DNA of 64,000 bases from Yoonia vestfoldensis SKA53 (GCF_000152785.1 NZ_CH672414.1:2669350-2733349), one strand, 5' to 3'. Shown: positions 27,868-38,484, numbered from the stretch's first letter. Notes: generated by a model from the letters alone, not told the origin. Translations and numbers: made by a program.

Positions 27868-29248
27868 TGGTCACTACTCCGCTCGTTTTTTTGAGTTCAC
27901 TTGTCAACCACCGCGCCGTGCGCAGTAATCGGGCGTCATTGCCCCGGCGGCCCACCACCTGCAGACCCATTGGCAGGCCTGTCGAGTCCTCGAACAATGG
28001 CAGCGTCACAACCGGTACGCCGCATAACGTCCACAGCCCGTTATACACAGCACTGCCCGTCGATGACAGCCCTGCAGGGGCAGATGTGGGTGTTGCGGGG
28101 CAGATAATCGCGTCACAACGGGCAAAGATTTCGTCCAGCGCCGCGTTCAGCAGCTTTGGCCAGTCGAGCGCGGCGAGGTAGTCGCGCGCCAGCACGGTCT
28201 TGCCCGCGTCGATCGCGGCCAGCGTGATATCGGATAGCTGCTGGCGCCCGCGTCGTTCATAAGCATAATAGCATTTCGCCATTTCGGCAAAATTGATCCG
28301 CTCGCGGATCTCGGCCGCTTCGTCGAAGAGTATTGGCAGGGTCAGGGCAAAAACATCCTCGCCCAGAATATCCGACAATTCCTGCATGGCGAGCGCCATA
28401 TCCTCGGAAGGGGCCGTGTCACCGGGCATGTGGGCCATAAGTGCCAGCGTCGGTCGCACCGGCACGTCCGACAAAGCGGTGGCAAGCAGGCGCGGTGGTG
28501 CCGACAGCGTGGTGGCGTGATCAGCGGGATCGTCGCCGCACAGCACATCGGCCAGCATCGCCACACCGGCCACGCTTGTCGCAAAGACCCCGACAGTGTC
28601 GAGCGATGGCGATTGCGACAAGATACCTGTGCGCGGGATCATCCCAAAGCTGGGTTTAAAGCCCACGACACCGCAATAAGCAGCGGGTCGGATGACCGAT
28701 CCACCCGTTTGTGTGCCGATGGCAAGCGGCACCATGGCCGCACCGACCGCCGCCGCAGAGCCCTGCGACGATCCGCCGGGCGTGTGGTCGGGGTTAACTG
28801 GATTGCGGGTCTTTCCCGGTGCGACATAGGCCAGCTCGGTCGTGACCGTCTTGCCCATCACATAAGCACCCGCCGCCTTGAGCTTGCGCACGATCACAGC
28901 GTCTTCGGTCGGAACACGGCCTTTGTCGATGATCGTGCCGTTTTCGGTCGGTATGCCGTTGGTATCGATGATGTCTTTCAACGCCACTGGCAGGCCGTGC
29001 AACGGGCCGACCGGACGGCCCGTCTTGCGCTGGGCATCAAGCCGCCCTGCCTGCGTCATCACATGCTGTTCATCCAGCCAGGCCCAAGCCTGCACATCTG
29101 CTTCGCGTCGCTTGACCTGCTCGATACAGGCTGCCGCCAGATCAGCCGCACGCATGGCGCCCGATGCCAGCCTGTCGCGCATGTCCAGCGGATCAAGCGT
29201 GATCAAGCTGTCACCCAGCCGCGCCGGAGTGGCGTTATCGTGTGCCAT
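27860..29248 (-). CDS. Amidase (amidase-signature family)
   Basis: The family hydrolyses amides with a Ser-cisSer-Lys triad. The 462-aa product, from ATG 29248, shows the catalytic lysine in LPVALKDIIDTNG (near 78), the Gly/Ser-rich region GGSSQGSAAAVGAAM (near 152) and the nucleophile region TQTGGSVIRPA (near 174). The start overlaps the dctM stop by 14 bases, so it is coupled to the TRAP genes and probably acts on the imported compound. It is not GatA by context: no gatB or gatC is nearby. Confidence 0.9.
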   Translation of the reverse strand: MAHDNATPARLGDSLITLDPLDMRDRLASGAMRAADLAAACIEQVKRREADVQAWAWLDEQHVMTQAGRLDAQRKTGRPVGPLHGLPVALKDIIDTNGIPTENGTIIDKGRVPTEDAVIVRKLKAAGAYVMGKTVTTELAYVAPGKTRNPVNPDHTPGGSSQGSAAAVGAAMVPLAIGTQTGGSVIRPAAYCGVVGFKPSFGMIPRTGILSQSPSLDTVGVFATSVAGVAMLADVLCGDDPADHATTLSAPPRLLATALSDVPVRPTLALMAHMPGDTAPSEDMALAMQELSDILGEDVFALTLPILFDEAAEIRERINFAEMAKCYYAYERRGRQQLSDITLAAIDAGKTVLARDYLAALDWPKLLNAALDEIFARCDAIICPATPTSAPAGLSSTGSAVYNGLWTLCGVPVVTLPLFEDSTGLPMGLQVVGRRGNDARLLRTARWLTSELKKTSGVVTNV

Positions 29249-30656
29249 AAATCGCATCCGGCAGCGCGAAGACCAGCGCAGGGAACTCATACATCAAGAA
29301 CATGCAGATAAAGACCATGCCCAGATAGGGCATCACACCCTTGAAGATATGTGAAAGCTGCACCGAAGGTGGGGCGATCCCCTTGAGATAATAGGCCGAC
29401 ATCGCCATCGGCGGGGTCAGGAACGATGTCTGCAGGTTCAGCGCCACAAGGATGCCAAAGAACAGCGGATCAACCCCGAACAGCGGCAAAAGCGGCAGGA
29501 AGATCGGCACGAAGATGATGATGATTTCCGACCATTCCAACGGCCAGCCCAGCAAAAAGATGATCAACTGTGCAAGGATCAGGAACTGGAACGGTGTCAG
29601 ATCGAACCCCATCACGAATTCCGAGATCAGGTGTTCACCACCCAGATACGAGAAGACGGACGAGAATGTGTAGGACCCGACGAACAACCAGCAGACCATC
29701 GCCGTGGTGCGCACCGTCAGATACACGCTTTCGCGCAGTTTCTGATAGCTCATCGCGCGGTAAGCGGTCGCCAGCACCATGCCACCCAAGGCACCGATCG
29801 ACGCGGCCTCGGTCGGGGTGGCCAGACCGAACAAGATTGACCCCAACACGGCAAGGATCAGGAACGCCAGCGGAAAGATCGATGTCATCAGCATCCAGGC
29901 AAGCTCGCCAAACGGGACGTCAGGCACTTCTTCCTTGGTCGGTCTGGGGGCCACGCTTGGCTGCAGGATCGACCGGCCGATGATATAGGTCAGGTAAAGT
30001 CCGACCAGAACAAGGCTGGGGTAAAGCGCTGCGGCATAAAGCCGGACGATCGACACGCCGGACGCCGCCGCATAGACGATCAGCATGATCGACGGCGGGA
30101 TCAGGATGCCCAACGTGCCGCCTGCGCAGATAATGCCAGACGCAAAGCTGGTGTCATAGCGTGCCTTGAGCATGGCTGGCAGCGCCAGCAGGCCCATCAA
30201 CGTCACGACCGCACCCACGATGCCGGTCGATGTGGCGAACAAGGCGCAGGTCACAAGGGCTGCAACACCCATCGAGCCGGGCATGCCCTTGGCCGCGATG
30301 TTCAGCGTCGTGAACAGCCGGTCAACGATGTTGGCGCGTTCGACGACATAGCCCATGAACAAAAACAGCGGCACGGCGGTCAGAACTTCGTTCGACATGA
30401 CCGTGTAGGTCTGGTTCACGAACAGATCGAAGATCCTGTTGTTGTAAAACCCCTCGATCCAGGCGGTAAAGGATGTCCATCCATCCGTATCCTCGGCCAG
30501 GCGGTTAAAGGTGCGCCACATCCGATCTGGTTCGTAATAGGCATAATAGCCAAACCCGATTCCCATCGCCATCAGCGTGAATGCGATTGGAAAACCAAGA
30601 AAGACGAGGACAATGAAGATGCCAAGCATCATCAGGGCAACTTGCGGATCAGTCAC
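29235..30656 (-). CDS. dctM: TRAP transporter large permease (DctM family)
   Basis: DctM forms the Na+-coupled transport channel. The 473-aa product has about 12-13 membrane segments, with family sequences PLFLFMGYVVERANIVDRLF (near residue 96), CAGGTLGILIPPSIMLIVYA (near 178) and TPTEAASIGALGGM. The start is GTG at 30656 behind ACGGAG. It lies 43 nt after dctQ. The substrate is unknown; the linked amidase suggests an amide or a nitrogenous acid. Confidence 0.93.
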   Translation of the reverse strand: MTDPQVALMMLGIFIVLVFLGFPIAFTLMAMGIGFGYYAYYEPDRMWRTFNRLAEDTDGWTSFTAWIEGFYNNRIFDLFVNQTYTVMSNEVLTAVPLFLFMGYVVERANIVDRLFTTLNIAAKGMPGSMGVAALVTCALFATSTGIVGAVVTLMGLLALPAMLKARYDTSFASGIICAGGTLGILIPPSIMLIVYAAASGVSIVRLYAAALYPSLVLVGLYLTYIIGRSILQPSVAPRPTKEEVPDVPFGELAWMLMTSIFPLAFLILAVLGSILFGLATPTEAASIGALGGMVLATAYRAMSYQKLRESVYLTVRTTAMVCWLFVGSYTFSSVFSYLGGEHLISEFVMGFDLTPFQFLILAQLIIFLLGWPLEWSEIIIIFVPIFLPLLPLFGVDPLFFGILVALNLQTSFLTPPMAMSAYYLKGIAPPSVQLSHIFKGVMPYLGMVFICMFLMYEFPALVFALPDAIYGTR

Positions 30657-30699
30657 TTGCTATACTCCGTAAAATGGGGACCTGGCGCCCTGAGCGCAC

Positions 30700-31281
30700 T
30701 CACTGGCCTTGCGCCGCTTTTTCAGCGGCTTGTTTGATCAACAGATCTTCTGTTTCCATGACGTCCTCGGCGGCGCGGCGCCAGTATCCTTCGCGGATGC
30801 AAAGAATACAGCGAAACACTTGTGCCAGACCCTGAAACAAAAGCAGGATGCCTGCGACGACGATGATGGTCTTGAATTGATAGATCGGCACGCCCGCAGG
30901 GCTGTTGATGCTGACCTCGGCATAGCTCCATGACCGCGCGGCATATTTCCAGCCTGCGAAGATCAGCGCCAGAACGCCGGGAAAGAAGAAAAGGACGTAA
31001 AGCACAAGATCGACCTTGGCTTGCGTCTGCACTTTCCAGAGCCGATAGATGAAATCGCCGCGGACATGGCCGCCGCGCGACAGGGTATAGGCCCCGCCCA
31101 TCATGAACAGCGTCCCATACATGATGAATGATACATCAAGCGCCCATGGTGTCGGCTTGTTCAGGAAGTATCGCATGAACACTTCAAAGCTCATGCCGAA
31201 GGTCATCATGATGATAAGCCAGGCAAAAGCCTTGCCGAAGTAACCCGACAGCTTGTCGGCAAATTCAATATAGCGGATCAT
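30700..31281 (-). CDS. dctQ: TRAP transporter small permease (DctQ family)
   Basis: DctQ is the accessory membrane subunit that stabilises DctM. The 193-aa product has four hydrophobic segments; the family motif FEVFMRYFLNKPTPWALDVS lies near residues 32-51. AAGGGGAA precedes the ATG. The C-terminal 30 residues are cytosolic and charged. A stem-loop separates it from dctP. Confidence 0.9.
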   Translation of the reverse strand: MIRYIEFADKLSGYFGKAFAWLIIMMTFGMSFEVFMRYFLNKPTPWALDVSFIMYGTLFMMGGAYTLSRGGHVRGDFIYRLWKVQTQAKVDLVLYVLFFFPGVLALIFAGWKYAARSWSYAEVSINSPAGVPIYQFKTIIVVAGILLLFQGLAQVFRCILCIREGYWRRAAEDVMETEDLLIKQAAEKAAQGQ

Positions 31282-31306
31282 GATTATTCCCCTTCATGTC
31301 GTGACA

Positions 31307-31333
31307 AACCGGGGGCGCATCGCACCCCCGGTT
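31307..31333 (-). terminator. Stem-loop between dctP and dctQ
   Basis: The arms AACCGGGGG (31307-31315) and CCCCCGGTT (31325-31333) are perfectly complementary. The position after a binding-protein gene parallels the aapJ-aapQ hairpin and likely allows more dctP than permease mRNA. Confidence 0.65.
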
Positions 31334-31357
31334 CTATCGTGGTTGTGACCCGTAGGA

Positions 31358-32506
31358 TCAGATTGCGAGCTTGCCGGGGAAGTAATGCTCGTAGGCAAGC
31401 GCCAGATCGGGTGCGTTCATCAGCTCGTAATAGGCGACCTTGTCGACCCATGCGCGCTGGCTGTCCATAACCCGCTTGGAGAAATCGTCCTGTTCCAGCT
31501 CGGTGATCAGACCGTCCCAGGCGTTAAGCTGCGCCTGCAGAATGTCTTTCGATGTCCGGTGAACGGTCACACCCAGCTCGTCGCGGATGCGCAGCAGGTC
31601 GTTGGAATACTGGTCCATCGCCAATGCTGTGTTCGCTGTCGAAGCGGCCTCTACGCCGTAACGCAGGATTGCCTGAAGATCGTCGTCCAGGTCGGTATAG
31701 AAGTCCTGGTTGATGATGAATTCAAAGCTTTCCGACGCCTGGTGATAGGACGACAGGTAATAGTTCTTTGCCACGTCAGGCGCGCCGAAACGCAAGTCAG
31801 ACGATGGGTTGTTGAACTCGAACGCGTCGATAACGCCACGTTCCATCGCGGGGACGATTTCGCCACCAGGAAGCTGCGCCACGGACATGCCCATCGACTG
31901 CAGCAGGTCGGCAGCCAGACCAACGGTCCGGTACTTGAAGCCTTGCAGATCAGCAGCGGTGTTCACTTCTTGCTTGAACCAGCCAAATGGCTGCGCTGGC
32001 ATTGGGAAGCCCATGAAGCCAACAACGTTCAGGCCCAGGATGTCCTGTGTCAGTTCGCGGTACAGTTCGGCACCGCCGCCCTGATAGAACCAGCCCAGCA
32101 TGGTGTTAGCGGAACCGCCGAAGACAGGACCGGTGCCAAAGAACGAAGCGGACTTGGATTTTCCGTACCAGTACACAGGCACGGTGTGCGCCATGTCGAT
32201 CACGCCATCATTGACCGCGTCCATCACCTGGAATGCGCCGACGACGGCACCAGCTGGCAGCAGATCGATCGACAGACGTCCACCGGACATCGCCTCTACA
32301 CGATCAATATATTGCTGCGCAAAATCCATCCAGATGTCCGATGCGGGCCAGGATGTCTGCATCCGTACCACCAGCGGCGCTTGTGCCAGAACGGCGGGCG
32401 CGCTCAGCGCTGCACCGGCGGCGACTGTTCCACCCAAGGCACCTTTACTCAAGAATGACCGGCGCGACAGCGCACTCGTGGTCTTCGGAGCCGTTTTCTC
32501 TGTCAT
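31358..32506 (-). CDS. dctP: TRAP transporter substrate-binding protein (DctP family)
   Basis: The 382-aa product captures substrate in the periplasm. It has a Tat-type signal: the twin arginine SRRSFLSKG at residues 14-22, then a hydrophobic stretch ending APAVLAQA near 43. The mature part has the DctP fold, including GWFYQGGGAELY and the arginine-containing substrate region FKYRTVGLAADLL. GGGAGG lies 6 nt before the ATG. It is the first gene of the dctPQM-amidase-miniprotein operon. Confidence 0.93.
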   Translation of the reverse strand: MTEKTAPKTTSALSRRSFLSKGALGGTVAAGAALSAPAVLAQAPLVVRMQTSWPASDIWMDFAQQYIDRVEAMSGGRLSIDLLPAGAVVGAFQVMDAVNDGVIDMAHTVPVYWYGKSKSASFFGTGPVFGGSANTMLGWFYQGGGAELYRELTQDILGLNVVGFMGFPMPAQPFGWFKQEVNTAADLQGFKYRTVGLAADLLQSMGMSVAQLPGGEIVPAMERGVIDAFEFNNPSSDLRFGAPDVAKNYYLSSYHQASESFEFIINQDFYTDLDDDLQAILRYGVEAASTANTALAMDQYSNDLLRIRDELGVTVHRTSKDILQAQLNAWDGLITELEQDDFSKRVMDSQRAWVDKVAYYELMNAPDLALAYEHYFPGKLAI

Positions 32507-32695
32507 TGTATCCTCCCAGATATGTTTCGCTGCCTAAAGACATCGAGGTGGTCAGGTTTAATCACCAATTTTCGAAAAGCAAGTGTCGAAGCGCCCTTTG
32601 GCCATGCGTTTGCGCTAACACGTCAGAAAATTAAGATTTTATACAACTCAGGGGCGTTCGGCGGTGCGGCTGATCACACGCGACTGTCATGATGA

Positions 32696-33661
32696 TCACA
32701 CCAGACGGTCAAGCGGTGCCGCCCCGGCAAAAAATGAATCAAGGTTGTCGAGCGCACGGAATCCCATCGCATCGCGCGTCTCGAATGTGGCAGAGCCGAT
32801 ATGCGGCAACATAAACACGTTATCCAGCTGCGCCAGCGCGGTGTTGCCGCCCGGTTCGGTGCGAAACACATCAAGTCCCGCCGCGAACAACCGCCCGCTT
32901 GTCAGCGCCGCGACGAGCGCATCTTCGTCCACCAGCGCGCCGCGTGCGGTATTCACCAGAATCGCCCGTTCCGGCAGCAGCGCCAATGTACGGGCGTTGA
33001 TCAGGCCGGTGGTATCGGCACTGGCCGGACAATGCAGCGACAACACATCCGACACTGCCAGCAGGCTGTCGATTGTGTCATGAAACACGGCGCCTTTTTC
33101 CTTGTCGGGGCTTAGGCGGCTGCGGTTGTGGTAATGGATTTCCATCCCAAAACCGCGCGCGCGGTCTGCCGTGATCTGGCCGACACGGCCCATGCCCAGC
33201 ACGCCAAACCGGCGTCCGGTGACCTGCCTGCCGACCATGAAAGACGGCGACCAGAAATTCCAGCGCCCTTCGCGCACCATCCGGTCGCCCTCGGACCCGC
33301 GCCGTGCGGCACCCAGCATGCACAGCATGGCAATTTCGGCAGTGGCATCCGACAGCACATCGGGCGTGTTCGTCACAACGATCCCGCGCGCCTTGGCAGC
33401 GGGCAGATCGACATGATCGACGCCAACGGAATGGTTGGCGATGATCCGCAGCCGGTCGGGCAGGGCGGCGATGACGTCCGCGCTGAAATGTTCCGAATGG
33501 CAGGGCAGGACGGCGTCGACATTTTGGCAGGCGGCGATCAGTTCATCGCGCGTCAAGACATGATCGTCCGCGTTCAGGATCACGTCATAGCTGTCACGCG
33601 CGCGGTCCAGCACGGCATCGGCCAGTTTGCGGGGGATCAGCAGGGTGGGTTTGGTGGTCAT
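32696..33661 (-). CDS. D-2-hydroxyacid dehydrogenase (glyoxylate/hydroxypyruvate reductase-like)
   Basis: The 321-aa product is a D-isomer-specific NAD(P)-dependent dehydrogenase. The Rossmann motif is FGVLGMGRVGQ (about 148-158), the substrate-side HSVGVDHVD near 78, the catalytic arginine in LVNTARGALVDEDAL near 233, and the histidine in MLPHIGSATFETR near 284. The longer in-frame N terminus from 33742 is not supported. It lies 189 nt downstream of the dctP start on the same strand with no clear operon link. Confidence 0.9.
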   Translation of the reverse strand: MTTKPTLLIPRKLADAVLDRARDSYDVILNADDHVLTRDELIAACQNVDAVLPCHSEHFSADVIAALPDRLRIIANHSVGVDHVDLPAAKARGIVVTNTPDVLSDATAEIAMLCMLGAARRGSEGDRMVREGRWNFWSPSFMVGRQVTGRRFGVLGMGRVGQITADRARGFGMEIHYHNRSRLSPDKEKGAVFHDTIDSLLAVSDVLSLHCPASADTTGLINARTLALLPERAILVNTARGALVDEDALVAALTSGRLFAAGLDVFRTEPGGNTALAQLDNVFMLPHIGSATFETRDAMGFRALDNLDSFFAGAAPLDRLV

Positions 33662-33921
33662 GGCATCATCTTTCCTAAGGTTTGTCGCATTGTGAGCGGA
33701 ACCCGACGGGAAAAGAAACCCCGCAAACGCAAGAGCGCGCAAATGCCCGCCGCGCCTTATCTGGTCAAGAGGGTTGGCCCGCGCGTTGTTTCGTGTATAT
33801 CACGGCGGGCAAACATGGACCTGGGGGTGACCTCGGGTGGCTCTTCCGGCCGCCTATCCGCCGGACAACCTGTCAAAACCAGACGTTGCCGGCGCGCTGC
33901 TGCCGGACAGGAAAGATTTAC
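33662..33921. other. Divergent intergenic region before sulP (260 nt)
   Basis: The gap lies between the divergent dehydrogenase and sulP genes. It has GC-rich inverted segments around 33838-33900 (GGCCGCC / GCCGGAC-type) but no recognisable gene, riboswitch or clear promoter pair. Confidence 0.4.
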
Positions 33922-35412
33922 ATGATTTCTCTCGATGCGTACCGCACCCAGTGGACGGGCAATATCCGCGCTGACCTGTTGGCGGGGCTGGTCGTCGCCC
34001 TTGCCCTGATCCCCGAGGCGATCGCCTTTTCCATCATCGCAGGCGTTGACCCCAAGGTGGGGCTTTACGCCAGTTTCTCGATCGCGGTGCTGACAGCGAT
34101 CACGGGCGGGCGGCCCGGCATGATTTCGGCCGCCACCGCAGCGACCGCCGTTCTGATGGTGACATTGGTGCGCGATTACGGGCTGGAATATCTGCTGGCC
34201 GCAACTGTGCTGGCCGGACTGATCCAGATCGGCGCGGGTATCCTGCGGCTGGGCTTTGTCATGCGCTATGTGTCGAAATCGGTGATGACCGGTTTTGTGA
34301 ACGCGCTGGCGATCTTGATCTTCATGGCGCAATTGCCCGAGCTTGACCCCGGGGTCGTAACATGGCTGACCTATGTGCTGGTGGCCGCAGGGCTTGCGAT
34401 CATCTATCTGTTTCCGCTTTTGACCAAGGCGATCCCGTCACCGCTGGTCACCATCGTGGTGCTGACAGCGCTGGTCATGGTCTTTGGCTGGGATGTGCGC
34501 ACCGTGGGCGATATGGGCGCATTGCCCGATACGCTGCCGGTGTTCCTGATCCCGCAAATCCCGCTGACATTCGAGACGCTGATGATCATCCTGCCCTATT
34601 CCATCGCGGTTGCTATCGTGGGCCTGCTGGAAAGCCTGATGACACAAAACATCGTCGATGATCTGACAGACACGAAATCCAACCGTAATCAGGAATGTAT
34701 TGGCCAAGGCATCGCCAACACTGCAACGGGTTTCATTGGCGGCATGGCGGGTTGCGCGATGATCGGCCAGTCGATCATCAACGTCAAATCCGGCGGGCGC
34801 GGACGGTTGTCCTGCTTCACGGCGGGTGTGGTCCTGCTCATCCTCGTGGTGTTTCTGGACGATCTGGTCAGCCAGATCCCGATGCCCGCCTTGGTGGCGA
34901 TCATGATCATGGTCAGCATCGGCACGTTTTCGTGGTCCTCGATCAAATCGCTGCGGACGCATCCGCGATCATCCTCGATCGTGATGATCGCCACGGTGGT
35001 GACGGTGGTATATACCCACAACCTTGCCATCGGGGTGCTGGTGGGTGTGCTGCTTTCGGGCATCTTCTTTGCCGGCAAGATCGCGCAATTGTTCAAGGTC
35101 ACAACGACCATTTCCACGGACGGGCGCGAACGGACCTATGTCGTCGAAGGCCAGCTGTTCTATGGCTCGGTCGAGGATTTCATGAACGCCTTCGATTTCA
35201 AAGAGGCGCTGGACAGGGTCATCATCGACGTCAGCGGCGCGCATATCTGGGACATCAGTTCCGTGCAGGCGCTGGACATGGCGGTGCTGAAATTCCGCCG
35301 CGATGGGGCCGAGGTGGACATCGTCGGGATGAACACAGCGTCAGAAACCATCGTGGACAAGCTTGCCATCCATGACAAGCCGGGCGCCATGGACAAGTTG
35401 ATGGCGCATTAA
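33922..35412 (+). CDS. SulP-family anion transporter with STAS domain
   Basis: SulP proteins move sulfate, bicarbonate or other anions across the inner membrane. The 496-aa product starts [20 protein letters not shown] behind CAGGAAAG; longer in-frame starts read into the leader. The core has the family sequence [20 protein letters not shown] near residue 24 and [17 protein letters not shown] near 234. A STAS domain occupies about 395-490. Substrate is undetermined; it resembles short bacterial SulP proteins. Usp follows 10 nt after the stop, probably in one operon. Confidence 0.9.
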   Translation: MISLDAYRTQWTGNIRADLLAGLVVALALIPEAIAFSIIAGVDPKVGLYASFSIAVLTAITGGRPGMISAATAATAVLMVTLVRDYGLEYLLAATVLAGLIQIGAGILRLGFVMRYVSKSVMTGFVNALAILIFMAQLPELDPGVVTWLTYVLVAAGLAIIYLFPLLTKAIPSPLVTIVVLTALVMVFGWDVRTVGDMGALPDTLPVFLIPQIPLTFETLMIILPYSIAVAIVGLLESLMTQNIVDDLTDTKSNRNQECIGQGIANTATGFIGGMAGCAMIGQSIINVKSGGRGRLSCFTAGVVLLILVVFLDDLVSQIPMPALVAIMIMVSIGTFSWSSIKSLRTHPRSSSIVMIATVVTVVYTHNLAIGVLVGVLLSGIFFAGKIAQLFKVTTTISTDGRERTYVVEGQLFYGSVEDFMNAFDFKEALDRVIIDVSGAHIWDISSVQALDMAVLKFRRDGAEVDIVGMNTASETIVDKLAIHDKPGAMDKLMAH

Positions 35413-35422
35413 GGAGACGGAT

Positions 35423-36283
35423 ATGACACCGACACAAAAGATCGTGGCCTTCATCGACGGGTCGATTTATTCCGAAAGCGTCTGCCACCATGCCGCCTGG
35501 ATCGCCGAGCGTACGGGGGCTGCGGTGGATCTGATCCATGTGTTAGGCCCGCGCGACACATCGGGCAAGCGTGACCATTCCGGCGCGATTGCGCTGGGCG
35601 CGCGCACGGCGCTGTTGCAGGAACTGGCCGAACTCGACGCGCAACGCTCCAAACTGATGAGCCATCGTGGCCGTGCCATTTTAGATGATGCGCAGGCCAT
35701 TCTGGACAAGGATGGCGTGACCGGCATCAACACCCGCCTGCGCCATGGCGACGTCGTCGAGGCGGTGGCCGAAGTTGAAGGCGATGCCCGTGTCATCATC
35801 GTCGGCAAACGTGGCGAGGATGCGGATTTTGCCAAGGGCCATCTGGGGTCCAACCTTGAACGGATCGTGCGCACCAGCACACGCCCCGTGTTCGTCGCAT
35901 CGCGCGCCTTCAAGCCGATTGCACGCGTGCTGGTCGCCTATGACGGCGGCGCATCCGCGATGAAAGCGGTGGATCACATCGCGCGCAGCCCGCTGTTTCA
36001 GGGCCTGTCCATCCATGTCGTCACCGTTGGCGCGGCCTCCGCCGAGGTGGAAAAAGGCCTTGCCAATGCCAAGGCGATGCTGAAAGCCGCAGGGCTGGAG
36101 GCGGCAACATCCGTCCTGCCTGGCCAGCCCGAAAAGGCATTGGCCGATCTGGTGGACACCCAAGGTTACGACATGCTGGTGATGGGCGCCTATGGGCACA
36201 GCCGGATTCGCAGCCTTGTGATCGGGTCCACCACCACGGCGATGATCCGGGCCTGCAAGGTGCCGGTCGTGCTGATGCGCTGA
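35423..36283 (+). CDS. Universal stress protein with two Usp domains
   Basis: The 286-aa product carries two tandem UspA-like domains (about 1-145 and 150-286). The second has the ATP-binding signature region VMGAYGHSRIRSLVIGSTT near 254-272; the first has the related VGKRGEDADFAKGHLGSNLE. AAGGAG precedes the start. It is paired with sulP, a recurrent bacterial pairing, and may respond to energy or stress state. Confidence 0.88.
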   Translation: MTPTQKIVAFIDGSIYSESVCHHAAWIAERTGAAVDLIHVLGPRDTSGKRDHSGAIALGARTALLQELAELDAQRSKLMSHRGRAILDDAQAILDKDGVTGINTRLRHGDVVEAVAEVEGDARVIIVGKRGEDADFAKGHLGSNLERIVRTSTRPVFVASRAFKPIARVLVAYDGGASAMKAVDHIARSPLFQGLSIHVVTVGAASAEVEKGLANAKAMLKAAGLEAATSVLPGQPEKALADLVDTQGYDMLVMGAYGHSRIRSLVIGSTTTAMIRACKVPVVLMR

Positions 36284-36290
36284 CGCTTTA

Positions 36291-36323
36291 CATCTTCCGA
36301 GCCCAAATATCCCCGCCGGAGGC
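36291..36323. repeat. 33-bp dispersed repeat, copy 2
   Basis: Reading the - strand gives GCCTCCGGCGGGGATATTT at its start and GAAGATG at its end, with 2 mismatches to copy 1 at 23034-23066. It begins 8 nt after the Usp stop. The remaining 230 nt up to the next gene show no gene. Confidence 0.75.
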
Positions 36324-36975
36324 ATCGATCTTTTGAGGAATGATGCCTTTGGCCCGCGCAGGACCAGATGATCATCTGACGCAACCGCGATGACCGCAGG
36401 GCCATTGCAGGCCTTCCCCAGCGCGCCCATGTCAAGACAAACCCGCCGACCGCGCTGCGCTGCGTGACCCGGCCGTTGCTTGTGCTGCGCCAAGAGGCGT
36501 AACTGCGGTCCAAGGGGCTGTGTTGTCTATGCCTATTCAGGAAGGTCGCCACGATGGACACACCACAATTGCTGATCATCGCGATTCTTGTCGCGACCAT
36601 GGCGCTGTTTTTGTGGGGGAAGTTCCGGCATGATGTCGTGGCGCTGGCGTCGCTGATGGCCTGCGTCATCGCGGGGCTGGTCCCGGCTGATGCCGCCTTT
36701 GCCGGTTTCGCGCATCCGGCGGTGATCACCGTCGCCTGCGTGCTGATCCTCAGTCAAGGTCTGCAAACCACCGGTGCAGTCGATTGGCTGGCGCGCACGA
36801 TCCTGCCGCGCGCGGCGGGGCGCACCGCCAGCCTTGCGGCGCTGATGGGGCTGGGGGCGCTGCTGTCGGGGTTTATGAACAACGTAGGCGCGATGGCGCT
36901 GCTGATGCCCGTGGCGGTGCAAGTGTCCGGCAGGTTGGATATGACGCCGGGGCAGGTGCTGATGCCGCTGGCCTT

Positions 36976-37132
36976 TGCGACGATCCTTGGCGGCATGACC
37001 ACGCTGATCGGCACGCCGCCCAACCTGATCGTGTCGGGTTTCCGCGCGCAGGCGGGGCTGGGCCAGTTTGCCATGTTCGACTTTGCGCCCGTGGGTGTGG
37101 CTGTCGCCCTGTGCGGTGTGATCTTCATCATC
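36976..37132 (+). repeat. 157-bp tandem direct repeat, unit 1
   Basis: This unit is identical over all 157 bases to the adjacent 37133-37289. It encodes the segment around GGMTTLIGTPPNLIVSGF. As 157 is not a multiple of three, the duplication shifts the frame by one. Confidence 0.97.
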
Positions 37133-37289
37133 TGCGACGATCCTTGGCGGCATGACCACGCTGATCGGCACGCCGCCCAACCTGATCGTGTCGGGTTTCC
37201 GCGCGCAGGCGGGGCTGGGCCAGTTTGCCATGTTCGACTTTGCGCCCGTGGGTGTGGCTGTCGCCCTGTGCGGTGTGATCTTCATCATC
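37133..37289 (+). repeat. 157-bp tandem direct repeat, unit 2
   Basis: An exact copy of 36976-37132, with no spacer. The bases on either side show no shared microhomology at the breakpoints. The absence of any mismatch means a very recent event or an assembly join. Confidence 0.97.
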
Positions 37290-38484
37290 GTGATCGGCTG
37301 GCGGCTGGTGCCACGGCGCAAGGCGGTGGCAGACGGCGATTTTGCGACAGGTGCCTATATGACCGAGGTCCGCGTACCCGACGACAGCAAGGCGGTCGGC
37401 CTGACCCTGCGCGCCTTTGAAAGCGAGATCGCCGATAGTGACGCGCAGGTCATCGGCATGGTCCGCAATGATGTGCGGATCACCGCGCCGCATGGCAGAC
37501 GGCGCATTCATGCCGGCGATATTCTGGTCATGGAAGCCGATGTCGAGGCGCTGGCGGAAACTTTGTCGGTGTTCGGTATTACGCTGGAAGAACAAAAGTC
37601 TTCTGCGCCCCAAGCAGATAAACCGGACAAGCCCGAGGACGATAGCGGCAAGTCCAAGCGCGACGGCGATGTCGTTCTGCGTGAACTGGCCGTGCTGCCG
37701 GCGTCCAGTATCGTCGGGCGGTCGGCGCGGGATCTGCGGCTGCGCACGCGCTACGGCTTGAACCTGTTGGCCGTGGCGCGGGCAGGGCATCCGCCGCGCG
37801 CGCGGCTACGCATGCTCAAGCTGAAGTCCGGTGATCTGCTGATGATGCAGGGTCCGGCCGAGGCGCTGTCGGATTTCGCCAATGAGACCGGATGTGTGCC
37901 GTTGGGCGCACGCGATCTGCGCATCCCTGATAAGCGTATGGCGCTGATCGCGGGGGCAATCATGCTGGCATCGGTCGCAATTGTCAGCTTTGGGCTGTTG
38001 CCTGCGGCGGCGGCGTTCACGCTGGGGGTGGTGGCGACGATGGTCTTTCGCACGGTGCCGCCACGCAGCATTTATACCGCGATCGACTGGCCGGTGATCG
38101 TGCTTTTGGGGGCGCTGATCCCGGTGGCGGGGGCGCTGCAATCGACGGGGGCTGCCGATGTGCTGGCGCAGTTTCTGGTCGGTACGGTTGCACAGGGCAA
38201 TGCCGTCGCGGCCTTGACAGTCGTGTTGATCACCACGATGTTCCTGTCCGATGTGATGAATAACGCCGCGACAGCGGCTGTCCTTTGCCCGATTGCCATC
38301 GGGATCGCGGCGACCTTGGGCGTGAACCCCGACAGTTTCCTGATGGCAGTGGCGATTGGCGCGTCCTGCGCGTTTCTGACCCCCATCGGGCACCAGAACA
38401 ACACGCTGATCCTTGGCCCGGGTGGGTTCGGTTTCGGCGATTACTGGCGTCTTGGCCTGCCGCTTGAATTGGTGGTGGTGGCGG

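Noticed and set aside
33662..33921. Structured RNA (SRP RNA, tmRNA or riboswitch) upstream of sulP
   Set aside because: The GC-rich segment around 33825-33900 superficially recalls such RNAs, but no conserved core sequence of any of them is present.
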